Assembly (NCBI RefSeq): GCF_000227135.1
Contig: NC_018248.1
Span: 652,505 to 700,217, forward strand
Direction of reading: 5' to 3'
Length of the DNA stretch: 47,713 bases
DNA from: Leishmania donovani
Lineage: Eukaryota; Euglenozoa; Kinetoplastea; Trypanosomatida; Trypanosomatidae
In this document: piece after piece, positions 10,476 to 20,672 of the stretch
Layout of the letters: each line of letters begins with the position of its first letter
Position numbering within the stretch: position 1 is the first letter of the stretch
The notes under the pieces: generated by a model
The model's database searches: none
Told to the model about the DNA's origin: nothing
The model's input: only the letters and a program-made list of their open reading frames with translations
Made by a program: the position numbers and the translations under genes

Positions 10476-12013
10476 CCGGCGCGTACTTGCACGTGCGCAC
10501 ACAGACACACAGAACCGATGGTCACCCACGAGCGACACGAGAGGAGGGGCGACGAGCGAGGTCGGAGCAGAGAAACCCGAGCCGGAGAACAGTAGCGACC
10601 GCGAGATGGAAAAGAGGGGCACGAGGGGACGAGGAAGGGTCCCAGCCAAAGATGAACAACAAGAAGGGGGCTCAGATCAGGCACAGGGAGAGGAAGTGAA
10701 AAGAAGGGGGCGCCGGCCGCAGCAATGCGAGGACGCAGGGCCGAGAAGAAAGAAGGGGAGACACGGAAGGGCGTGGGGGCGTAGATGGGCGACAGCGCAA
10801 TCCCCCTGTACGCAGGCGCGCTACCGCACCTGCCAGCACAAGACCGACAGCACGGCAACACTACCGTCGTTCCTCGCTTTACACCTGTACGTCGTCACCG
10901 CAACAAGCACAACGGAGGCAGCAGTCACCGTAGCACCGCCACCGGCACGATGAGCGACCAAAAAGAACGACACGCACACGCACACGCACAAACAAGTACG
11001 CCACAGCCAGGAGGGAGGAAGGGAGGGAGGGGACCTTTATTGTTGCTGCTGTTCGCTTATGCACACAAAGTAACTCTAGAGAGTGAGAGGACCGTACCTC
11101 TGCGTGTGGTGGGGTGGTGGGGGCGGCCTGTAGCGTCACGTAAGGACTTCAAAAAGCACCACACAACCGCACGCACACACACACACACACACAAAAAGAA
11201 CGCTTCAAGAGAGGGTGAATGAAAAACAAGGGGGGGGGAAGGAGAAAAAATGGGAGGGGGGGCAGTGGCGGTTGGCGGTGGGGGCAACCAGCGAATCGAG
11301 GCGAACAACAGTGAAACGCAGAGCCAGAGAGAAAGGAGGAGTGTGGTATGGTTTGTGGGGGGGGGCAAAGTCGTTTGAGTGGGGGTGGGGATGGAGAGAG
11401 AAAGAGGGAAGGCACAGTGGTTGAGGGCTTTTCGATGCACGCGTGGTTGTGAATGGGCGGCGGTGATGGAGGTGGATAGGAAAGACGCGATCCTGGTTAA
11501 TCACGGTGGCCACATGCACACCCCGCCCACCACGATATCCGCGGAGGCGGAGAGGCATCGAGTATATTGTGCGGACAGAGAGAAGCCACCGAAAAAAGAA
11601 GAGGGACGTGAGAAGAGAGGAGAGAGAAGAGTGAAGGGCGTCCGTGAGAGCGGAGGATGCGCGGGGAGTATCCGCAGCCACTCACGCGGAAACTCGCTCC
11701 ACGTGCAAGAGAATGTGTGCGTGTCGCCACAACGTTCTTGACAACAGAAAGAGAAGATGCGGTCGTTTCCATGCAAGGGCGCACAGGTTGCAGGGAGAGG
11801 GGGGCGAGGCAGGGAGCAGAGCTGCCCAGCGTTGCCAGCAAGCGTACTGGCATCGATACTCCCTCACTGATCAAGCCACTTTCGACACAAACATACTTCA
11901 TACCACATACTCCCTCGATCATTTAAAGACACACATACGCGCTTTCCTTTTTCTTCTCTTTCACCACCACCTTCATCGTCATGACCGGTGGGGGTAGGGG
12001 GTGGCACACACCA
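10476..12013. other. Gene-free spacer between the Cys/His protein and SIDER-like copy B
   Basis: No protein-like frame is seen on either strand. The spacer has a CA run near 11175-11193, a purine-rich G-rich belt at about 11215-11420 and another purine belt near 11576-11636. These would be pyrimidine-rich in the transcript. Confidence 0.5.
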
Positions 12014-12349
12014 CTCAGTGCGTGGTGTCGCAGGGCCCAGTAGTACCACCTCCCCCTCTGCGTGTGTGTGAGGGAGGAAGCCCAGCAGCCCCCTACCTAA
12101 CCCTTGCCAGTGCCGAACCACCTGTGGTGGTGACAGGGTCAGGAGCCTAAGACGTGGGGAGGACGGGGCGATGCATGGCCGCTGATATCGGCGGTCAAGT
12201 CCTGGACGGCGTGGCGTCGGAGCCACCTGCAGCACCGAGCACGTGTGCACCATGCATATGATAGGCAGAGTGCCAGCGTGACTCGAGCGTGCCCCACCCC
12301 CGACCCTCACGCTGCTTCCTGGTGTGGGGCGCCTGAGTGCCACTCCGAA
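12014..12349 (-). mobile_element. SIDER-like retroposon copy B (cut by gap)
   Basis: These 336 bases match 7597-7932 of copy A with no difference that I could see, at a constant offset of 4417 bases and in the same orientation. The copy is truncated on its right by the 524-N gap. It would lie in the 3' UTR of the GMC-like gene to its right. Confidence 0.55.
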
Positions 12350-12873
12350 NNNNNNNNNNNNNNNNNNNNNNNNNNNNNNNNNNNNNNNNNNNNNNNNNNN
12401 NNNNNNNNNNNNNNNNNNNNNNNNNNNNNNNNNNNNNNNNNNNNNNNNNNNNNNNNNNNNNNNNNNNNNNNNNNNNNNNNNNNNNNNNNNNNNNNNNNNN
12501 NNNNNNNNNNNNNNNNNNNNNNNNNNNNNNNNNNNNNNNNNNNNNNNNNNNNNNNNNNNNNNNNNNNNNNNNNNNNNNNNNNNNNNNNNNNNNNNNNNNN
12601 NNNNNNNNNNNNNNNNNNNNNNNNNNNNNNNNNNNNNNNNNNNNNNNNNNNNNNNNNNNNNNNNNNNNNNNNNNNNNNNNNNNNNNNNNNNNNNNNNNNN
12701 NNNNNNNNNNNNNNNNNNNNNNNNNNNNNNNNNNNNNNNNNNNNNNNNNNNNNNNNNNNNNNNNNNNNNNNNNNNNNNNNNNNNNNNNNNNNNNNNNNNN
12801 NNNNNNNNNNNNNNNNNNNNNNNNNNNNNNNNNNNNNNNNNNNNNNNNNNNNNNNNNNNNNNNNNNNNNNNNN
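12350..12873. other. Assembly gap (524 N)
   Basis: There are 524 Ns. The left flank is a minus-sense SIDER-like copy and the right flank is a plus-sense copy, so the gap sits at the centre of an inverted repeat. Unlike the 99-N gaps, its flanks are not direct duplicates, and its length may be a real size estimate. Confidence 0.85.
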
Positions 12874-13619
12874 TGCGCCGACTCGATCATCTCAGCACAG
12901 TCTCCGCCTCACTCTCTGCACACTCACCCCCCTCGCTGCGCAGGTCGCCTCACAGCCGCTTCTGTCATGCCTGTCGCCACCCCTGGTGCGTCCCTCTCCG
13001 TGTGGCACTCAGGCGCCCCACACCAGGAAGCAGCGTGAGGGCCGGGGGTGGGATACCTTTGAGTAGCCGTGGCACTCTGCCTATCACATGGACGGCACAG
13101 GCGTGTGCGCTGTCGCCGGTCGCTCTAACTTCCCTGCGTTGCGGGCGCCGGGCCCTGCCACCACCACCAGGAGTGGCTCAGCATTGGGAAAGGTTAGGTA
13201 GGGGCTGCCGGACTGCCGTCCTCACACACGCAGAGAGTTNNNNNNNNNNNNNNNNNNNNNNNNNNNNNNNNNNNNNNNNNNNNNNNNNNNNNNNNNNNNN
13301 NNNNNNNNNNNNNNNNNNNNNNNNNNNNNNNNNNNNNNGGCGCCCCACACCAGGAAGCAGCGTGAGGGCCGGGGGTGGGATACCTTTGAGTAGCCGTGGC
13401 ACTCTGCCTATCACATGGACGGCACAGGCGTGTGCGCTGTCGCCGGTCGCTCTAACTTCCCTGCGTTGCGGGCGCCGGGCCCTGCCACCACCACCAGGAG
13501 TGGCTCAGCATTGGGAAAGGTTAGGTAGGGGCTGCCGGACTGCCGTCCTCACACACGCAGAGAGTTGAAAGTGGGGGAGGGGGCCGGTGGTACTGGGTCT
13601 TGTGATACCATGCACTGAG
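12874..13619 (+). mobile_element. SIDER-like retroposon copy C (inverted, contains a gap)
   Basis: This is homologous to copy A in the opposite orientation, starting tgcgccgactc at 12874 and ending at gcactgag near 13619. It is clearly more diverged from A than B is. The 99-N gap at 13240-13338 lies inside it, with 13012-13239 repeated as 13339-13566 (offset 327). Collapsed length is about 0.4 kb plus any part hidden in the 524-N gap. Confidence 0.5.
13240..13338. other. Assembly gap (99 N) with duplicated flanks
   Basis: There are exactly 99 Ns. Sequence 13012-13239 recurs as 13339-13566, which is an unmerged overlap inside SIDER-like copy C. Confidence 0.9.
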
Positions 13620-14144
13620 ATGACCGGCATCATCAGGGGTCACTCGAAAGGAAAACGAAAACAGCACGAAAAGAGACGAGGCAGAGGAGCTGCGGGGCCT
13701 TGGATTAAAGTGCACGCACACACACTCACACACATGCACAGCAAGTCACCGCCATCACAACAGCAGCAACGAGTACCCCAAGACATCATGCCCGGCAAGC
13801 ACAGAGATCCACAGGAAGGGCACTCAACAGGAGGAGTAAGAGACACACGCACCGAGTCAGGGACAGCATATATATATGTATATACTTAAGGCAAATGTGG
13901 CCGCTGTGAAACTTGATGAGAACAAGTTAAGGAATGTGAACGAAAGAAGACGCGCACGCGCGCACATCCACACAGACCGCACGGCAAGCGAGACGCCAGC
14001 GGCAGGCGAGCGGAGGGCATGCGCCCGGCCATCGGAGAGAAAGTGCGCCTGGTGAACTAGTCTCGCCCCGGCTGCAATGATCCACACGGCGACGCTCCCC
14101 AACACTGGCAGCTGTAAAAGCTGCGGCCATACCAAAGGCGCCGC
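13620..14144. other. 3' UTR-like spacer of the GMC-like gene
   Basis: No gene is seen. A TA-rich microsatellite lies at 13868-13885 and a CA-rich stretch near 13712-13740. Confidence 0.5.
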
Positions 14145-15752
14145 CTAATAGACGATGCGCGTTGCCTGTGCAACGGGGTCTTCTGCCTCCTTGTGCTTCA
14201 CATCGCGCCTCTTGAGCAGCTTGTCCACAAATCGGTCCGCCAGCGCCAACGTGTAAGGGAGCGTACTGCCAGTTAGCGGGCTCGGCAGGATGCTGTGATC
14301 GCACACGTACACATTGCTCACGCCCTTGAGGCGGCAGGTCTGCGGGTCGACGGCGCCGGCGCAGCTCCCGCCGTTGATGCCGGAGGACTCAAAGCGCTCG
14401 TGAGCGAGGGCGCCAATGATCGGTACAAAAGGCGTCTTCTTCACGAGGCAGTCCTTCACATACGCGACACCCCTCTGCAGGGCGGCGAGGTCGCCGGCAT
14501 CGCTGAAGTAGTTGGGGTCGATGCTGCCGTTCGCGCTCACCTGCCCGCGACTGCGCGGCCGCAGGGGGCGCACGACGAACTGGCAGCCGTGCTCTCTCGG
14601 CATCGGCTGCGTGCCATCGTTCGTCAGCGTAAATGGCTGAAACTGGATCTCGACATCTGGCGTCGATGACCCGGTAGAGGACCAGTACATGATGAGGTCA
14701 TCCCAGCTGGAGCGGAGGCTAAGCTGTGGCCGTCCGTACCAAAGATCCACCCTCAGCACCTTGCACACAAGCGGGTCAAGATAGCAGTTGTGGCTGTCAC
14801 GGTTCTTCACGTGGTACTGCAGCACCACCTGCGGTATGTCCCAGAAGTGCTGCCCAACTGAAGCGTCCACATCGACGCTGCCGCGCGACGCCGTCAGCAG
14901 CCGCGCGCTGCCGATACTACCCGCACTCACCACCACCAGAGTGCTTTCCACATCCACCAACTGGCCATCTGCACGCCGCAGCGACACGCCGGCAGCGGTG
15001 CTCGCGTTGCCGCCGCTGCCGCGGATACCGACCACCTTGGCACCGCACTCCACGCGAACAGGGCGGTTCAGCTTGATGGTGCCGAGCAGGTACCGCTGCA
15101 GGGTGGTGTTGGCGACACCCAGCGACTGGTCTACGAACGTGTCGGGCCTCCCACAGCCGCAGTCGATCTGGAACTCCTTGCGCGTGAACTCGCTCATGAG
15201 CGGCACATCCTGCGATGCTGCCTCGCAAAACGCCTTAAAGTACGGTGAGAAGTTCAGCGGGCGGCAAATGAGGAACTTACCTCGCTTGCCGCGGTGAGGC
15301 ACAAACACCTCCATGTTTTCGAAGGTGCGCACGCGAGGCAGCAGCTCTTCGCGGAAGCTCCACGGGCTCCCCTCCCAGTCACGCTCATCGCCGAGGTTCC
15401 ACGTGCGACTGCCCATCACACCATGTCCGCCCAGCACCCGCGGCGTCGGAATCCACACCGGTGCCTTCGTCACCCCGTCCGGATGCTGCTGCGGCGTCGT
15501 CAGAGTGTCCTTGGCCTCGAAGCCGCGCTGAGCCAGGCGGTGGGCGATGGTGCTAGCGGGAAGCGTGTGGTACCACTCCGGGCACTTGCGGATATCGGCG
15601 CCTTCCTCGATGACGAGCGTCTTAAGGTTCTCCATCGCCAGCCGGCCGGCAATAAGGGAGCCGCTGGCGCCGCCGCCAACCACGACGACGTCGAACTTCA
15701 GTGAGCCCACGTCCGCAGCCGCGCCGGCGAGGCACTTGGCGCCGCGACGCAT
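14145..15752 (-). CDS. GMC-oxidoreductase-like flavoprotein
   Basis: The protein has 535 residues from ATG 15750-15752 to TAG. Members of the glucose-methanol-choline family use FAD to oxidise alcohols and related substrates. The N-terminal dinucleotide-binding fold is clear: VVVVGGGASGSLIAGRL at 22-38 with an acidic residue at the end of the second strand (E49/E50). The family signature block follows at about 105-140 (PRVLGGHGVMGSRTWNLGD ending ELLPRVRTFEN). The usual middle region (LVVVSAGSIGSARLL) and the C-terminal CDHSILPSPLTGST block are recognisable. Where the family has HxxGTC this protein reads INGGSC (I459), and the second catalytic position, normally His or Asn after Gly, is S496. 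It may therefore be a non-canonical or inactive enzyme. The length is normal for the family. I see no peroxisomal C-terminal tripeptide and cannot name the substrate. Confidence 0.9.
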   Translation of the reverse strand: MRRGAKCLAGAAADVGSLKFDVVVVGGGASGSLIAGRLAMENLKTLVIEEGADIRKCPEWYHTLPASTIAHRLAQRGFEAKDTLTTPQQHPDGVTKAPVWIPTPRVLGGHGVMGSRTWNLGDERDWEGSPWSFREELLPRVRTFENMEVFVPHRGKRGKFLICRPLNFSPYFKAFCEAASQDVPLMSEFTRKEFQIDCGCGRPDTFVDQSLGVANTTLQRYLLGTIKLNRPVRVECGAKVVGIRGSGGNASTAAGVSLRRADGQLVDVESTLVVVSAGSIGSARLLTASRGSVDVDASVGQHFWDIPQVVLQYHVKNRDSHNCYLDPLVCKVLRVDLWYGRPQLSLRSSWDDLIMYWSSTGSSTPDVEIQFQPFTLTNDGTQPMPREHGCQFVVRPLRPRSRGQVSANGSIDPNYFSDAGDLAALQRGVAYVKDCLVKKTPFVPIIGALAHERFESSGINGGSCAGAVDPQTCRLKGVSNVYVCDHSILPSPLTGSTLPYTLALADRFVDKLLKRRDVKHKEAEDPVAQATRIVY

Positions 15753-15775
15753 CTTCGGGGAGGGTTAGCGCGGGT

Positions 15776-15815
15776 CTGTCGAAGCACAACAGCAAAGGCG
15801 AAAGAAAAGAGGGAG
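15776..15815 (-). promoter_or_regulatory. Putative trans-splice acceptor of the GMC-like gene
   Basis: The purine run 15797-15815 is followed, in the transcript direction, by CT at 15776-15777, about 24 bases before the ATG. This supports the chosen start. Confidence 0.5.
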
Positions 15816-18269
15816 TGATTCGAAAAGGATAAGGCAGCGGGGCAGGGTTTGGGTCCGGCGCAGCTGACTTGCATCCGTCCGTGGCTCAACCGCTACACTT
15901 TGGCGAGGGGGTGTAAGCACGTGCACCGCCACGCACACGCGCACACGACCACGTTCACTAGGACTGCTGCTACTGCTACCTCACAAATACAATGCAGGAG
16001 TCCACGCACAGAAGCCCGTATCAATGATGGAGTGTCTGAGTGCGCTGCCTCCCTGCACGCTTGTGTCCGTGTATGCGTGCGTGCGTATACCCTCTCCTCC
16101 TTGGGTCTATTGGTACCTGCGATATCGCAACGCTTTGCTATAAAGATGTGCGCATGTGTCGGATGAGTTAGAAGCGGAGAACGGCGGGGAGGGAGGGGGT
16201 GGGACGCCACCGCTACGGGCACCCCACCAGACGCGTGTCGCCGTGGCTTGTTTCTCGCCCGCTTCAAAGGCGATCTCTGTTATGCAAGGCGATAATCCCC
16301 CCCCGCGTGTCTGGACCGCTCACGCCAGAAACCGTAAAGTGCACCCACCTTGGCGGTGTGTTTTCCTCACAGTTCGTATCGTGTTATGGCCCGTGAGCCT
16401 AGTAAAGGAGTGGGGGAGGAGGGGGAAGGGACTGATGAACGCAAGGCTGAGCAATGATGTGCAGAAGTGCGGCTATTGTGGAGTGGAGTGAAGGGGGGGG
16501 AGGCAGAAGAGAGCGACGCTGTGTGTCCCTCTTTGTTCCACATATGCACGCGTGCGGGCGCGAATTACCTTCCACTTGCGTCCGTGAAAGAGGGAAGAAA
16601 TGACGATGTTTGGGAAGGCAGAGAGGCGGAGGTGTGTGATCGTGATGATGGATAGGCGGGGATGGGGGAGGAGGGCAGATGAGAGTACAGATCTAGGCGT
16701 CGCTGTTGATGTTGCATGTCACTATGCGCATAGGTGTGCGTGTATCGATCCCCACTAAGCTGCAGAGGAGGAGCATCACGTATTTATCTATCCTGCGTGT
16801 CCATGGGTGTTCCTGCACTAGCCTCCCATTTGCAGAGAAAGGCACATGCAGACATCCATGCCGAGTACGCTACACTACAAAAGCACACAGGCAGGCAAGG
16901 GAAAGGCAGGGAAGGGTTGAGGAGGAGAGATGGCAAGAGAGCCGTAGGGCTCGGCTGATGAGGGAGGAACACCGACAAGAAGAAGAGGTGAAAGACCACG
17001 CCACGACACATACACACACAGGCATCCGTATAATGACACACACGCACACGCGAGAGCAACAGCATATATGGCGTAGAGAGTATACGGGGAGGAGAAGGAG
17101 GAGGGGGGGGGGCAGGGAGAGGGTCAGAAAGAATCGGGCAAACGGAAATGGAGAAAAGGAGCCGAACAGGCAAGCACAAGGGATAAAGATGATACCGTGA
17201 GTGCGCGCGTGCGTATCCGGGAAGGAGGGAAGGGGAGGAGGGCACAGGCAAACAAACACGGAGAGGGAGAGACGGTGATGATAATAGTGGCCATAGCGGC
17301 GGAAGTGGTCTTGGTGTGCTGCGTGCGTGACTACGTAGGTGCGCGTCAGGTGACATGTAGCCACACGTGAGCATGCGTATACGCGCCCGTGGACCTACCG
17401 CCCATCATCCTGCATCGGAGATGCAACAGGGAGCAGATGGCAGCAATACAAATAAAGGAAGGTCAAGAAGAGGATTTCGAGCCTACCGCAGAGCCGCGGC
17501 GCACTCAAGAGGCACATCGACGCATCAATGCACGCACCAAATACGCACGCGCACAATAACAAATCCTACACACGCAGGCACATGCATAGATGCAGATGCA
17601 TGTACACATATATACACCAATGTAAAACCCCCTCCGTCATCACTATCAAATACATAATGTCATGCGGAGGGAAGGGGTGGAAGGGTGGAGCGTGGGTGCA
17701 CAAGTGGGAAACGAAGCACACGAAAAGGTCGAAGCGGCGCCCCTGCGCCTTGTCTGCATCAGTCACTGTGACGGAGTGCGCACGTCGGCCCGCACCCTCG
17801 CCTAACCCACCCGTATTGCACTGCATGCCTACTATGCAACCATGGCTGCGCTTCTTCTCGCAGTGCCTGTCATTCTCCCCTTGCACCCCACAGCAGGCTT
17901 TACCTCTACGTTGCACGCACAAAGACAAACACAGACACCACGACACATCCGCCTGTGGTGTTGCAAGACAGAAGAGGTAGCTAAAAAACAAAGAAACATC
18001 ATGAGCAGTGTACACGTGAAGAGAGTTGGAGGGAGGGAGGTAGAGGGCACAAGACCCGGGCCACGCAACGTCACACACATACACACACACACACAGAGGA
18101 AAAGAAGAACAATGCAGATTTAGGATGAAGGTGAGAGAGGAGGAAGGCCGTGCGCTGTGAATGCGCGTGCGGATTGGAGGCTTGGCATCCAACGCACAGA
18201 TGTACGCGCACATGCGCATACCAACACCAACACGTACGCAAGCCCATACATGCGGGGTGCGCGCACCGC
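15816..18269. other. Gene-free spacer between the NEK-like kinase and GMC-like genes
   Basis: About 2.4 kb with no convincing coding frame. It holds a G-rich belt at about 17080-17140, CA tracts near 17015-17050 and 18071-18096, and mixed CA/TA sequence near 17560-17620. It is probably the 3' UTR of the kinase plus intergenic RNA. Confidence 0.5.
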
Positions 18270-20672
18270 TCAAAGCCCGATTGCGGAGGCGGAGGCGGAG
18301 GAGGAGGCGCCCTGGCGGTTGAAGGCGTCTTCGCACACGACGAGATGCGCGACTAGCGGGATGAAGCGCTGCTTCGACGGTGGCAGCGCGCTCTGCAGCT
18401 GGTGCATTACCTCATCATCGCTGGCAGAGATGTTGTTCATGGCTCGGTAGCATTTGATGAGGTCGTCGTCGCCCATCTCCTTCTCGAGGAATATGCGCAG
18501 GGACTCGATGCGGTGCATGAGCGGGTCGGTGGCGCTCACATTCGGCAGGTGGAACGTCTTACCGTCCAGCACCAGCCTACTGGAGTCTGTCGCCTCGCCG
18601 AAGGCGGCGTCGTCGAAGTCGTCCTTGAAGCTCTTTTTGCGATCCGCCTTCAACGTCTCGCCAATGACCGTATCCAGCGCGTTGTAGTCGTCGTCTCGCC
18701 GGCGGTCCTCGGCCTCCGTCGGCGACGCAGCCGCCGCCTCACCGTTCAAGAAGTTGTGCAGCCCCTCCTCTCCATCCGGCGTCATGCCGTTATCCACCTC
18801 CTGCGGCACGGCGGCAGCGGCAGCGCCAGGAGGCAGCAGCACTGCAGGTGCTGGCGACGGCGCCGGCAGCTGTGCGCCCGTGCTCTCTGGTGTGAACTTA
18901 TCCTTGCGCGACATCGATTTCTTTGTCGGTTTCGTCTCTTCCGCTGCTGCTGACGATGGTGGAGGCAGCGTACTCATCTGCGGCGGTGCAGGGACTGAAG
19001 CGACGGATGCGCTCTTGCCATTCGAGGAAGCCGGCGAGGCGCCAGGCGCGGCCTCCGCCGACGTCGGTGCCCGTGGCTCGCCGGTGTCTGTGACGTCGTG
19101 GCCCAGCATCTTTTTTCGGTTATCCATGGCCTCGCGCCGCATCTGCCAAAACGCCTGTGACCGCGCATCCTCCAGCTCCTCTGGCGTCATCTTGCGCGAG
19201 CAGTAATGGCTGCTCGAGGGAGGGGTGCGCGGCGGTGGCGGCTGTCCGGGCGGCACTGCTGAAGACTCGTCTTGCTGTCGCTGCTGCGAGCAAGGTGCTC
19301 CGCCCGGAAAAACAGACTCTCGGTAGCAGCGCTGCTTGTTTGCTGCTGCCTGTCGTCGCATCTCACGGTACGCCTCCGCGGCGGACTGCTCCTGCTGCTG
19401 CTGTAGCCGCTCCTGTTGCAGCTGCGGGGGGCTCTGGCAGTCAGAGCGAGGGTGGTGCTCCTCAGCCTCGCGGCGGCGCTGCTCCTCGATTACCTGCTCC
19501 TTCATGTTGTCGTCCCACTGCTTCTCACGATGGTGATGCGCCTTGGCGTCCGCCTTGGATTTTTGCCCTTGCAGCTTGCGCTGCTCCCGCACTCGCTCGT
19601 CCAGGGCACGCTTGCGTTCCTGCAGGGCAAGCTCCTGCTGCCGCTGGAGTCGCCTCTGCTGCTCCACTAAATTGCGCCGCCGCTCCTCTCCCTCGAGCTG
19701 CTGCTGCATGAGGATGGCCTGCTGCTGCTGCTGCGCCTTAGCCAGAGTTGCCGCGGCTTCCAGTTCCTTCCGGCGGTACTCTTCCTTGCGCCGGGCCGCG
19801 GCCTCCTGCATGTGCGCCCGCTCCTCGACCGAGACGACGGAGCGGCGGTCTGCGCGTGCCACTTGCACCTCTTCCCGTAGTCCCGCTAGAGCCTCGCGAA
19901 TGAAGCTGAGATCCAGCACCTGCGACACGTTCGGCCGCTTGTGAGGGTCAATCTGCAGCATGGAAGAAATGAGTCGCGACAGGTTGCTCGAGTACATGGG
20001 ATGGATCGGCGGGTACACGCCCTTGAGAATCTTCTGCACCAACGCCTTCATGTTGCTGCCGTCGAAGGCGTGGTTCAGGGTGGTCATCTCGTACAGGATG
20101 CACCCGAGTGCCCACACATCGCTCTTGTTGTTGTAGGGTTTGTTGAGGCACAGCTCCGGCGAGAAATAGTAGGGGGTGCCGCAGATCGTGTGCTTCAACT
20201 CATAAGTGTTGCGCAACACAGTGCTGATGCCAAAATCACCGACCTTCACAACGCCGTCCTTGGTCAAGAACACGTTTTGCGTCTTGAGGTCGCGGTGGAG
20301 GATGCGGCGCTCGTGCATGTACGACAGCGCCAGGCAGATCTGCGAAAAGCACTGCAGAATCCCCTTCTCCGAGAAGAGCTGGCCCTGCTGCTGCTTGATC
20401 CTCATGTACAGGTCACCGCCGTTGGCGTACTCCATGACAATGAAAAGCGAGCCCTTGTGTTCAAAGTGGTCAACGTAGCGGGTGATGTTTGGGTGGTTCA
20501 GCGTGCGCAGCATATCGATCTCCTTCTGCGCGCTTTCTCGCTCCGCAGGCTTCAAGCCACCAAGCCGAACCTCTTTCGCCACGAACTGCGCGCGATCTGC
20601 ATTGCGCTGGATGAGCCAGGCGGAGCCGAAGCTGCCCTTGCCGAGCACCTTCAACTGCGTATACTTCTCCAT
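18270..20672 (-). CDS. NEK-like serine/threonine protein kinase
   Basis: The protein has 800 residues from ATG 20670-20672. An N-terminal kinase domain spans about 4-260. It has a glycine loop GKGSFGSAW (11-19), the VAK lysine K33, a helix-C glutamate at about E51, the catalytic loop HRDLKTQN (126-133) with D128, DFG at 146-148, and an activation segment with HTICGTPYYFSPE (161-173). The HTICGTPYY wording and N-terminal domain position fit the NIMA-related kinase family, which is expanded in trypanosomatids. All catalytic residues are present, so it should be active. A Gln/Glu/Arg-rich coiled coil follows at about 280-430, then Pro/Ser/Ala-rich linkers, and a more conserved-looking acidic and helical C-terminus (about 660-790). 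NEKs act in the cell cycle and at cilia or basal bodies in other eukaryotes. The exact subfamily is not assignable by eye. Confidence 0.93.
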   Translation of the reverse strand: MEKYTQLKVLGKGSFGSAWLIQRNADRAQFVAKEVRLGGLKPAERESAQKEIDMLRTLNHPNITRYVDHFEHKGSLFIVMEYANGGDLYMRIKQQQGQLFSEKGILQCFSQICLALSYMHERRILHRDLKTQNVFLTKDGVVKVGDFGISTVLRNTYELKHTICGTPYYFSPELCLNKPYNNKSDVWALGCILYEMTTLNHAFDGSNMKALVQKILKGVYPPIHPMYSSNLSRLISSMLQIDPHKRPNVSQVLDLSFIREALAGLREEVQVARADRRSVVSVEERAHMQEAAARRKEEYRRKELEAAATLAKAQQQQQAILMQQQLEGEERRRNLVEQQRRLQRQQELALQERKRALDERVREQRKLQGQKSKADAKAHHHREKQWDDNMKEQVIEEQRRREAEEHHPRSDCQSPPQLQQERLQQQQEQSAAEAYREMRRQAAANKQRCYRESVFPGGAPCSQQRQQDESSAVPPGQPPPPRTPPSSSHYCSRKMTPEELEDARSQAFWQMRREAMDNRKKMLGHDVTDTGEPRAPTSAEAAPGASPASSNGKSASVASVPAPPQMSTLPPPSSAAAEETKPTKKSMSRKDKFTPESTGAQLPAPSPAPAVLLPPGAAAAAVPQEVDNGMTPDGEEGLHNFLNGEAAAASPTEAEDRRRDDDYNALDTVIGETLKADRKKSFKDDFDDAAFGEATDSSRLVLDGKTFHLPNVSATDPLMHRIESLRIFLEKEMGDDDLIKCYRAMNNISASDDEVMHQLQSALPPSKQRFIPLVAHLVVCEDAFNRQGASSSASASAIGL

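Noticed and set aside
12195..13568. Several frames of 230-414 codons
   Set aside because: They are mostly Ns, reading through the 524-N and 99-N gaps in SIDER-like repeats.
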